Source: Anisus vortex
Lineage: Eukaryota > Mollusca > Gastropoda > Planorbidae
Assembly: GCA_949126835.1 (NCBI GenBank)
Contig: OX421500.1
Coordinates: 32,842,141 to 32,906,140, forward strand
Direction of reading: 5' to 3'
DNA length: 64,000 nucleotides
A program made the translations under genes and the position numbers. Numbering within the stretch: position 1 is the stretch's first letter; each line of letters opens with the position of its first letter. The notes under the pieces are model-generated. The model had not been told where the DNA came from, did not search any database, and saw only the letters and a program-made list of their open reading frames with translations. This document shows, piece after piece, positions 38,401 to 50,400 of this stretch.

Positions 38401-41400
38401 GAAGCAGCGTTCATCAGTTTCTGTGACCACAGCATACAAGGGGATTGTATGGCCAGTACAATGCCCAGTCAGCTTTACTTTACCCCAACTAAAATCAGGT
38501 ACCCATGAGAGCTGGGAACTCAGAGACACCCTCAAGACCCAAGAAGAAATCCTAGCCTTCACCAGGATTTGAACCCAGGACCTTTGGTACACCAGCTGAA
38601 TGCGCTGCTGCTCGGCCACAATTCCCTATAATATTTTTCCAGTACATACATCATTTGTAAAAAGTTTATAACTAACCTTCACAAGTCTGATTCACGTTCC
38701 TGCTATATCCAATAGGACAAACACATGAATAGCTCCCCAGGTTGTTCACACAAATATCTCCAGTTTTACAGATGTCCAGTCTTGCTGTGCACTCATCAAT
38801 ATCTGTGTTACAGTTTATGCCTGTCCAGCCAATATCACAAATACAGCCTCTGACAGAATCACATGTACCATGTCCACTACACTGACAGGATTTACTGCAT
38901 TCAACTCCATAGAAAGAAGTTTCACAAGCTGGACACAATGGACAAGTATGACAAGAGTTATGTAGAGATTTTAAGGAAACATATACTTAGTTATGTAAAG
39001 GTTTGAAGAAAATATGTTCATAAATATGTATATTTTTAATGATAACATGTTCCTAGAGAACAAAAACAATAACAAACCTGTGCATGAAATTTTGTCAGGT
39101 GCAAGTTTAAATCCAGGATAACATGAACAAACAAATTTCCCTACAGTATCTGTGCAAACATGACTACAAGGTTTCTTAGCAAGACTGCATTCATCAATAT
39201 CTGGAAGAATTAATAAAACAAGGTTTTATGCTCATAAAATTACGGATACAAAATTTCACCATGCCTATATAAACTTTTGCAATGAAGGTTTCATGGAGAT
39301 TAAGCAATTTTTCTGTTGTGATTTCCATCATTTGGCAACATAATTCAGACTACAGTAAGTTCTTAATACTATAAGATTATTGTATATCCAAAGATGACAG
39401 TATCATAATATATTAAAAGATGGCTGTATCATATATCAAATGATGAGTTTCATATATCAAATGATGAGTTTCATATTTATAAAAAAAATTATAGTATCAT
39501 AATAAAAAGATGACAGTATCATATATCAGAAGATGACAGTATTATTTATCAGAAGATGACAGTATCTTATATGACTATGAGTATAACCTAAGAAAATGCA
39601 CCAACTGCCTGAGAGTTAAAATTTACAATTTAAGAATTAGTTGCTCTCTCGTTACTCTTTTTCTTAATGACTGGAAATGTTTTAATTGCCAATAAAGTAA
39701 ATTACATCTTTAAAAAGTACTTAAAATCATTCCATCATAATTATATTATAAAGGCAGCATATATTTTAGCCTTCTTTATGCTGTTAGAAATTTGTAGATG
39801 TTTAAAATGTTGAAGAAAACAGATAATATATAATACAACAATATCAAATAATATAAAAATACTAATAAATCAACAAGAAGTTTTAACTATAAGCCAATAT
39901 TTACTTTTGCAAGTAACTCCATCAGTTTCAAGTGCATAGCCAACTGAACAACCACATACAGCTGTTCCATTTTCAACAAAACATAAATCTGTACAATTTT
40001 TTAATTTGCATTGATCTTCATTTGTAATATCTGCAACAAAATAAGTAATATGATTATAATCTTTGGTTTTAGGGAGGAAACAAAAATATAATTTAAAATG
40101 TATAAACATAAAATGTTGCATATACGTTTTGAATGGGTAGTAGCAGTTGATTGAGTAGAAAAAGTGATAACATGAGTAGAAAAAGTGATCACGGGACATC
40201 TGTTGCTAGGGCAATAAGCAGCTATTAATGGCGATTGATGGGATTAATTCACTTTTCAACTCCTGTTATATCAAAGGCTCTTTTTTTACACTAGCATTCA
40301 GAACTACAAGATCTAATTGCAGACTGAAAGTGATAATAGACTACATATTTTATGTAAAACAATTATGAAGAGTGCAATATTGCAAGACCAAAATACTGAA
40401 GCAGCATAACTTACTCTTTTCACATGTACTATTGCTGATGTAGTATCCACTAATACATTTACATGCATAGCTGCCAGGAACATTTTCACAAACTTGGAAG
40501 CAGTCATCTGTGCTTTCTTCACATTCATTGATATCTGATGAGCAAACGGGTAAGAATTAAATTATCAAATAATAACATTTTAAAGTTAAACTTTGTCCTC
40601 TCTATAAAAGGGTACAATGGTATATCGGGTTAAGAACTTAACTGGTTCCTGAACTTGGCTCGTAACCTGAAATGTTAGTAACAATCAATGAGAAAAAGAC
40701 AATTTGTTTCAAGCTAAATGAATTGTTATTTCTTCACAGCAGCCCCACTACCGTTTTTGAACTCATAATTGATGGAGTTAACAAGGAAAATATTGAAAGA
40801 GATAAACTGAACATTATATAGTGCCAATGCTAATAAATCTGTTAAATTACTGCCCTGTAGTAAGGGCAATGAAATTGAGTTTGCACTAGCAGGCAAAACT
40901 AGGCTAGTGCTAAGCAATGTTAGTACTGCAAGGTCTTCGTTGAAAGCAATCGGTTTTCCAACATTAATCCTTCCTATCTCTCTCTCTCGCCTTAGTTTGT
41001 AACACGAGGCACTAGTCATAACCCAAGACAAACATTTTTCAAAGTTGTTGTTGGTAAACTGAATCATTTGTAACCTGATGTACCACTGTATTATATTTTT
41101 ATCATAGTAGGCTACTGTTAGACTAAAGCCTTAGGAAATAGATGTTAAATTATAATTTGACTAACTGAATGAACTAGAGAAGCTTGGATAAAATGAATAC
41201 ATTACCATCACAGAGCCTGTTATTTATAGAATTCATTCTGTAACCACTAAAACAGCTGCATTTGTAAGACCCAACAGAGTTGACACAGTTTTGTGGACAT
41301 GTCACATTATCATTGCATTCATTGATATCTATAAAAAAAGTCAAGACCAGATTATAAAGAATATAAAAATGATAATTCTATTCTATTAATTTTCACAAAA

Positions 41401-44400
41401 TGTGGTCTACATAATGGTTAGGTTTCCATACAACTAACTTAGATATAAGTTTCAGTCTATATTTATACATTATGCCAATCTGATTGGTTTGTTTCAATAA
41501 CTTATTAGTTAATTTGTTTCAAATAAATCATTCCTTTTATAAAAAAATATATGAGCACAAAAAAAAAACACTTCCAAACTTTTTTTATTTTTTTAAGTTA
41601 AAAAAAAATTCATAACCAAGTTCAGCATTTGTTTATGGAAAGCATTATTTTTCACTTACCTGTACATTTGCCACCTTGTAATTCAAATCCAACAGGACAC
41701 GGCCCACAGATGTATCCTGTTTTATTCATACCCTGTTGTTCTGGTGTAAGGTCAGTGCAGCTCTGACCCACAGAACATGGTGTAGAACTACAAGCATTGT
41801 AGTTTTCAGAGCAGAAATTTCCTGTATATATATTTTATACATATTTTATTTTTACATTATATTTTTAGCATATACAAAATGAAAATTTACAAGAATTTAG
41901 TTGCTTTAAATTTAATGTTTGTAATGTTTAAAACTAAACATATTAAAAAAGTTATTGTCTACACTGATTACACTGTAAAGAAAATATAAAAATTAAAAGT
42001 GTTTCTTTTCCATGTTTAAACAAATGTGTTACTTGTCCAAGAAAAAGTTTTATTTATCAGCATATAGAATTTCCTTAAGTTTTTTTTATGTCCAGTTTGT
42101 TGCTTTGTTTATGTTGTATGCGTATACTGTATCCAATGTTGTATTGTATTTTTCTTTTATCTCAATATTTTTTTTTGAATATACACAATGAGCCCATGGT
42201 TCAACTAATAGTTTTTTTAATTAAATATCATATATTACTTAATATACGTAAAAACTAAAGAAAATTATTGTTTTGATAATGGAAATATGCAAATATTTGA
42301 CCTGGTTTTGAAATGTTAATATATCATGAATAATAGATATGACCCACTAATCAATTCACTTTACCTGTATAAGCAGGATAACAACTGCAGGCATAAAGCA
42401 CTGATGTTTCCACATTATTGATAACTCTATTATGATCACACAGTCCATGATTGTTACAATCAGAACATACAGCAGTAGATATAGTCAAAGTTTTGGATTG
42501 ACCGCCACGGGAATCTACTGCATAAACTCTGCAAATATTTGAAACAATAAAATAAAATACAAATGTCTCTGTAATTAGTTTAGAAAAGAAAAAAAAATAC
42601 AAAACTATGAGATTACTTTAAGACTTACTGAATGACAAAAATATTGTTAGCATCTGGAGTGTAGGTAATAGTTCCATTTGATGATATACTAAGTCCTGGG
42701 TAAGTGGTCTCTAATGCATATGTTACATTATCAGAATCAGCATCTGTTGCTAGAACTCTTATGGAGTTTATTCTATTGGCTGTCACTTCCCAAAGGCTGT
42801 CATTGTTTAAAGGCTGTGTTAAGTTTAAAACAGGTAAACTGTTGGCTGGAAAGAGATTAAACAATCACTCATTCTCCTTTGAATAATGTATCTTTTGCTA
42901 CAAGTATAAGATTATTATACACAATAATTTATTAACATTAATTCATGACTTATTTATCAATCTTTATATTCTTTAATTACTTAAAGATTGAACAGCTGCT
43001 TTAGTCTCTAAGTTTGTGTTGTTGGTATTTGCAGCAAATGCTTTATCCCCAGTAGCCGCAAAGTCAAATATGCAGGCATCATTCCCAGCACCACAGACAC
43101 GTATTGCCTCCGCCATTACTGATGGAGGCAATTCTTCTATGAATGTTGGCATAAAATCTGGATCCCTGCATGTAGCAGAGTTGTCTCCTACTTTATATGT
43201 GAAGATGCTGGTCTGATCATTAACTTCCCCTGCCAAGGTATAAAATAAACAGACTTAGAAACATTTTTTTCAATTTCAATGAATGACATTGTTAATAACT
43301 ATTATCATTTATTTTCAAAACTATCATCATTAAAAACAAATCTTTATAATTTCATAAATATTTCTTCTACTTCCTTACATAGTTTGCCAAAATTAAAAAA
43401 TATTTTCCTTTCTGTTTCAGTCTGATTGGGAGTCAACACAGTTCCATTGGGTAGCACAAAGTCATTGTTAGGATTTCCATCAAAGTTTCCCATCAGCCCT
43501 TTTGTTTTTCCTTGCAACTTATAGTCAGCTTGGACTGTTATTTCAAGACTTTTGAAACCAACATAAATCTTCAAGGTTATACCTACAGGAAATAAACATA
43601 GTGCACATATGTTATATACATATTCACCAATTATAATTACTGTTTACCGGTATGATTTTTTAAAAAATATTAAATATTAGCCAACATTACCATAAAACAA
43701 CATTAGGGTTAATTCAAAGTGTGATTTTTAATGTACACTTATAACAGCTTTTAGGTGAAAACATAATATAGAAAATTGAGCTATTCCCTAAATAACAAAC
43801 CCAGCAAGAGTAAAGTCCTTACCAGTTGTAAATGATGCTACAATAACAAACCCAGCAAGAGTAAAGTTCTTACCAGTTGTAAATGATGCTACAATAACAA
43901 ACCCAGCAAGAGTAAAGTGCTTACCAGTTGTAAATGATGCTACAATAACAAACCCAGCAAGAGTAAAGTTCTTACCAGTTGTAAATGATGCTACAATAAC
44001 AAACCCAGCAAGAGTAAAGTGCTTACCAGTTGTAAATGATGCTACAATAACAAACCCAGCAAGAGTAAAACGCTTACCAGTTGTAAATGATGCTACAATA
44101 ACAAACCCAGCAAGAGTAAAGTGCTTACCAGTTGTAAATGATGCTACAATAACAAACCCAGCAAGAGTAAAGTGCTTACCAGTTGTAAATGATGCTACCA
44201 ATCTTATTTTGTCCCCACTGTCTTCTCTTAAAATGACAAAATTAGCAAGTGTTTTTTGGAAGCTGGTTGATCCGTAGAAATCAAGCGTAAAATCGATTTT
44301 ATCTGCATAAATAATCATGGCTGGGGAAAAATGGAAAGGAAAAACAATAATTTAGACAAATGAAAAGTAAATAATATTTTAAAAAACTTTCCCAAAAATA

Positions 44401-47400
44401 CACATTAAATTATAGAAGTCAAAACAAGAGGAAAATTGAAATAAAAAATATAACACATTCTTACAAGTTTTATCTGAAGAAAGTTCTACTTGTAATGTGG
44501 ATGAACTGTTATTCTCATTTACAGCAAAAGCTACAAAAACAGTTGCATTAGTTAATGTTCCATTTGATGTTTCTGCTCGATCTGTCCTTGCCTAAATTAA
44601 TACACACAAAATTCAAATGAAATAAATTAGCAGAGGGAGGGAGTTTATATAGGGTTAAATAAAGAGAAAACCAAGAATTGGAACTATGAATTAACTTGTT
44701 GACAAATATTTGGGAGGGGGGGGGGCACGGTGGCAGAGCGGGAGCACATTCGGCTGGCGTACCGATGGTCCTGGGTTCGAGTCCAGGACTTGTTCCCGGG
44801 TCTGGAGGGTATACCTGAGTCTACCCAGCTTGATGGGTGTAAGTTGCTATTTAGTAACTGTTCAACACTTTCTCTAACAATCTCTTCGAGGCTTTGACAA
44901 AGTTAATAACACTCTCCAGGAACAGTAAAATATATAGATAAGTTTATTCACACACATATATTTTTATGTCCTCACAATTCATATGAATATCCATGCACAA
45001 TGATATCTGTATATATATTCACTCAATAGCATTGCAATTTATAAAATAGAATTTACAGAATAGATTCACAGAGATCTCTCATATTACGTCCATTACAAAA
45101 TCTCCACATAAAAATACAGCTCCTCTCTCTACAAAAGCTGAATGCCCACTACCCTACCAATGTCAAGTCTCGTAACCTTTCCTCCGATCTTTTCTAACCT
45201 AACACGTGAATTAACAACACAACTGCGCAATTATTATAGTCTCCGTCTGCTTTTGCTATCCAAGGTCAAGGTCTACTCTCTTTGACCATAGACTATTTAT
45301 TATGTTCTATTTCAATCACTGACACACCCCCCTTGCCCATAAATAAAATGACATTCATGGCATTTTTATATCCAAAACATAATTAATACATCCATATAAG
45401 TCATAAATAAAAAAAAAAATACATAGATTATCTATATATATAAAAAGACAGTGTTAAGCCCCGCGAGGATCCCCATTGGTCAATTTGAAAACACGTGTGT
45501 CACTGACCTATCTAGGCCTAGCCCAATATACCGTCTAATAATTTTTCACATCGGACATGTGGCTTCGATAGCTTAGTGGTAAACGTAGTGGACTGCTATA
45601 CGGGCGACCAGGGTTCGATTCTCCAGTTAGACTATTCTTTTTTTTTTTCAACAATTAATTTTTCAAACTTTTAAAAACAAAAGACATTGTAAATCTATAG
45701 GCAATATAGATTTTGTTAAATAAAAATATTTGACTATTTGTTTTACCCTATTACAATATTTATTTACTTTCCTAAAAGTATTCAGTAAGTGTAGTTTATA
45801 AATTTGTTATCTGCACCCCAGACAGTCCTTTTTTTTTTCACCCGGGCAACGCCGGGCAATATCATTACATAGATTATATTATATATAAATAAATCATACA
45901 TGTAATAATATTTGTTAGTATAGTTTGTTAGTTATTGTTAGTAGACAATGTTAGTAAGTGTAATTATGTACAATGAGTTTGTGACTGTTTACATGGCTAA
46001 TCTTGACAATATGTCAGGTCTGTGATTGTCTGTCCCTTTAATACTTTGTATGTTAAACTGGTAATCACTAAGTTTCATTGCAAATTTATTGATCCTATTA
46101 TTGTTCACGTTGCTCACATTGAAATTAATCAAAGGTTTGTGATCTGTAAATATTGTAAATTTACGACCTAACAAATATCTTCTTAGTTTAGTTACTGCCC
46201 ATACAATGGCCAAACCTTCCAACTCAATTACAGAGTACTTTTCCTCTGCTTTTGTCAGTGATCTACTTATATACAATGCTGGTTTGTAAATACCCATAAT
46301 TTTCTTTTCTTTTTTATTTGACATATTACTATTTTCCTCCAGACAATGTTTCATTAAACATGCACCAAGACCTTGCCTAGTGGCATCAGTAGCTAAAATG
46401 ATTGTATCTTTAGCTGAAATGGTAGTTAAAATTGGTTCTTTAGAAAATAGTATTTTTAAATTTTGCATTGCTTTTTCACATTCTGAAGTCCAATTAATTT
46501 TTGTATTAGATTGACCTTTCCTTGTTAAATTTACAAGTGGTTTTACTATTTGACTGTAATTTTCAATGAAATCTCTATAGTAACCAAATAGTCCTAACAA
46601 AGCTCTGACTTGTTTTTTTGTTTCAGGCTTCTTTATGTTCAACATTTTTTCTTGCATCCTATCAATTGGTTGTATTGCCTGATCTTTAAATTTATGTCCT
46701 AAAAATTCAATTTCATTCTGAGCTAATTTCATCTTTTGTGGTGAAATAGTTAGATTATGTTCAGCTAGTATTGCTAACAATTCTTCTAAAACTTTCAAAT
46801 GTTGTTCCCAAGTCTCAGTGAATATGCAAATATCATCTACATAATGAACAATATTGGGATGTCTAGGTATTATTTTGCGCATCATTTTAGTAAATGTTGC
46901 AGTACTATTAATCAATCCGAAAGGCATTACATTCCATTCATATAATCCTTGATCTGTTGTAAATGCCGTGTATTGTTTAGATTGTTCCTGCATAGGAATT
47001 TGCCAAAATCCTCTAGTTAAATCTAAGGTAGAGAATATTTTTCCTTTCCCTATCTCATTAACAATGTCTTCTATATTAGCTAAGCCTTCCTGATCTATTT
47101 TTGTAACTGCATTCAGTTTTCGATAATCACAGCATAATCTAATGCTATTATCTTTCTTCTTTACTATCACCATAGGTGACGAAATTTGTGATATCGATTT
47201 GCATATCAGCCCTTCTTTTAACAATGTATCTAACTCTTTCTCAACATTTGCTTTCTGCATTTGGGGTACCTGATATACGTTGGCTCTAAAATGTGTTTCA
47301 TCATTTAATTCTATACAGTGTTCTATTGTCTCTGTATGACCAGGTTTGTCTGAAATTACTTTTTCAAATTTCTTTAATATTTCCTTCACTTCTTTGATTT

Positions 47401-50400
47401 GTAATTCTTTTAAATGAGCTAAAGAATAAATGTCTTTATAGCTTTTAGTATTGCTATTTTGTAGTACATTTCAATTTTGCACTTGTGAAACATTTGTGTC
47501 ATCATTCAGTTTTATCACTACATAATCTTCACTACTATTTTCAGACATCACATTATGTTCAATTTTGTTAATGTTTTCAGCTGTCACTGAATATTTTCTA
47601 AGATCATTGATATGAAATTTTCTTATAGAGTCTTTTACAGAGATTTCATATGAAACTGTATTAATTCTTTTCTTAACAGTATATGGACCATGCCATTCCT
47701 TATTACTATTTGTTGGTGTTGGTGAAAAAACCAATACTAGATCATTAGGTTTCAAGGTTCTCAAATACCTATGTTTGTTTTTTATTTCTCTTTGTTTTTG
47801 TCCTGACATTTTTAAATTTTCATTGGCTATTTTATTTACATAACCAAGTTGAGATTTTAAATCTTCAATATACTCTTCTGTATTATACTCAATGTCATCA
47901 TTATCAAGTATTGTATTTTTGAAATTGTCCAAAGGACTATTGGCTTGTCTTCCAAACATTAGTTCAAATGGTGAATAATTAGTTGTCTGGTGAATAGCAT
48001 TACGATATGCGAACAAAAGCATAGGTAAATAAACATCCCATTCCTTAGGCTTATATATACAGCATTTTTGGATCATTAGTTTAATTGTCTGGTTAAATCT
48101 CTCCACACATCCATTTGACTGTGGATGATATCGAGTGGAAAATATCTGGGTTATTTCTAGCAATTCATGGAATGCTTTAGTTAAATTGGAAACAAACTGT
48201 GTCCCATTGTCACTTAATAAGTCCATAGGAAAACCATACTTTGTAAATACGGACAACAAAGCCGTACAAATGCGTTCAGATGTTATGTCTTTCAGTGGAA
48301 TAACCTCTACCCATTTTGTGGCTAAGTCAATGATAACTAAAGCAAATCTGTTTTTATTAGTTTTAGTCATTGTCATGGGACCTATTATGTCTATTGCAAC
48401 CTTATGAAATGGTATTCCTATCACATTAAATTCTTGAATGGGAGCTATGTGAGTAGATGTGTTCTTGTTTTTTCTTAAACAACTATTACAACATTCTTTT
48501 ATGTGATGTTGAATGTCTCTTTTCATTCCCTTCCACCAAAAATTTCTTTTTACTGTATGGTACGTCTTATCTGTACCTAAATGTCCACTTAGTGGTTTAC
48601 TATGTCCAGCTACAATTATTGTATTTACTAATGTCTTGGGAACTATTATCTGCTCTTCTCTGTTATGCATTTGTGCATCTATAATGAATCGAATAACTAT
48701 TCCATTCTTTATTTCTATACCTTTATTCTGTTTGAATTCACCTTCTTTAGTATTTGTTTTATTTTCTAACAATTTATTTATATAGTCATCTTTTTTCTGT
48801 TCAGCTTGTAACAATTGAGTGCATCAATTATCATACAGACTAAAGTAGGCTATAGGTCAGTAGATCTTATGATTTTCATTTAAATATTTGTAAATAAGAT
48901 AAATAAAAGTTATGGACTTGCCTGTAACATAAATTTGTCCTCAACAGAAATCATGATGTATTCTGACTTTCCATTAAAAGTATATTCCTTGTTGTCTAGT
49001 GTTGTTATATGGGGGTCACCAAAGGAGGAAGCTATTGACACAAAATGAATAAGATTAATCTCAAAAGCCTATTTAATTATTTGTATTTTACTTTTTTTTT
49101 TAAATGTGTAGTAGTAGTAGTTAAATCCTAGACACTGTATACATTTGCTAATTGTATAAGGAATGCGTTTCAATTTATTGCATGATAAATTAAAAAAAAA
49201 AAATTTGTATCTAAAGCGTACATAAAAGATATTTATTACTAATAAATATATTTAATGGTATTACATAATTTAACCAAATAACATAATAAACTTGAAATAT
49301 TACCAGATTTAAAAGGAGAATCGAGCATGCATCCAAAGTCAGGACGTATTTTGTAATATAGATCACAAAGGTCTGTGTCTTGGCAGCACCATTTCTTTGG
49401 TGTCAGATCATTAGCCAATGAAAGACGTCTATTTTCTGGGAATGGACTTTCAGTCAATAGGTTTCCAGAATCAGCTGTGCCAGTTACATAAACTGATTCT
49501 CTTTTAGCTTTTTGTTCATCTTCCCATTGGTTACTAGTGGCTTTTTTAAAGTAGTAGCAGCAAAGCTTTAAAAAAAAAAAATTTCTTTGTTAGACAGTAA
49601 AAATATTATTCTAATACATTTTTCAGAAAGACAACTAAATTCCCCACAAAAATGTGTTATTTCCAATGCAAGGAATAATTAATCAAGTTTTCTTTCTTGT
49701 TTTTTGTTTGGTTTGGGCTCAAACTGATAGCTTAAACTCATCAGGAAAACTAATATAACAATTTGTTATTAATTGAAATTGTTATTAATTATCATGGAAG
49801 ACTATACAAACAACTAAAATGCATAGGGCATAATGATCTCTTTCCTGAAAGGATATATCCATAGCTTGTAAGAATAAGATAAGATATATAATGCAGGTGA
49901 TAAGAGCATTTTATGAAAGTGTAAACTTATTCGATAAGAGCATATTATAGATGTGTAAAATTATTTAATGTAAAAAAACAACAACAGCAAATGATTCCTA
50001 GTATCATTGTTATTTAAATTTAGACATGGTAACCAAAATAAATGAAGCTGACTGTATTATATTGATGTAATATCTAAAGGTATTAGTTTTAAGCTATTAC
50101 TTTAAATATCAATATTACCTTATTTAGTGGATTGTCAGGGAGCACTTTTTTCATATACATAGTAGATATAGCATAGCAGTAAATGTTGTCATTTCTTCTC
50201 TTCTCCACAAGTGTCCAATAATAATCCAGTCTTTCTAAACTACAAGGACACTGTAAGAGTGATTTGCTATTATTCTCAAACTTTGAAGTGGAAACAAGTG
50301 GCAAGTTGTTGTAGTAAAAGTTGACACATTTGTGGGCAGGATTATCAGCTTCACCAACATTGTCAATATAAGTTCCTTGACGACCTGAAGAATATTTAGT

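Larger units (their letters stand above)
44859..48815 (-). mobile_element. Ty3/gypsy LTR retrotransposon, 5'-truncated, integrase before RT
   Basis: On the minus strand, integrase (47471-48814) precedes reverse transcriptase/RNase H (45989-47389), then a short 3' region and a 3' LTR. The two blocks share one frame and are divided by a single TGA at 47471-47473 and 27 open codons, with no LTR between them. This is the domain order of Gmr1-like elements, not of standard gypsy. Gag, protease and 5' LTR are missing; the element stops about 100 bp from exon 13. A second small element is nested near the 3' end. Confidence 0.82.

Noticed and set aside
40726..41067. Minus-strand open frame of about 113 codons
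   Set aside because: It lies wholly inside a Tigger-like MITE and shows no known motif.
43790..44197. CRISPR-like array of regular repeats
   Set aside because: Units are contiguous with no variable spacers and lie across a coding exon edge in an animal gene.
45562..45632. Possible tRNA gene
   Set aside because: Boxes A and B are recognisable but the sequence sits inside a small mobile element and the cloverleaf is imperfect. The same applies to tRNA-like heads at 5200, 20010, 38610 and 44730, which are SINEs.
44859..48815. Explaining integrase-before-RT as two separate gypsy fragments
   Set aside because: The two blocks are in one frame, joined at natural domain ends with only 27 codons between, and RNase H is followed by polypurine tract and LTR.
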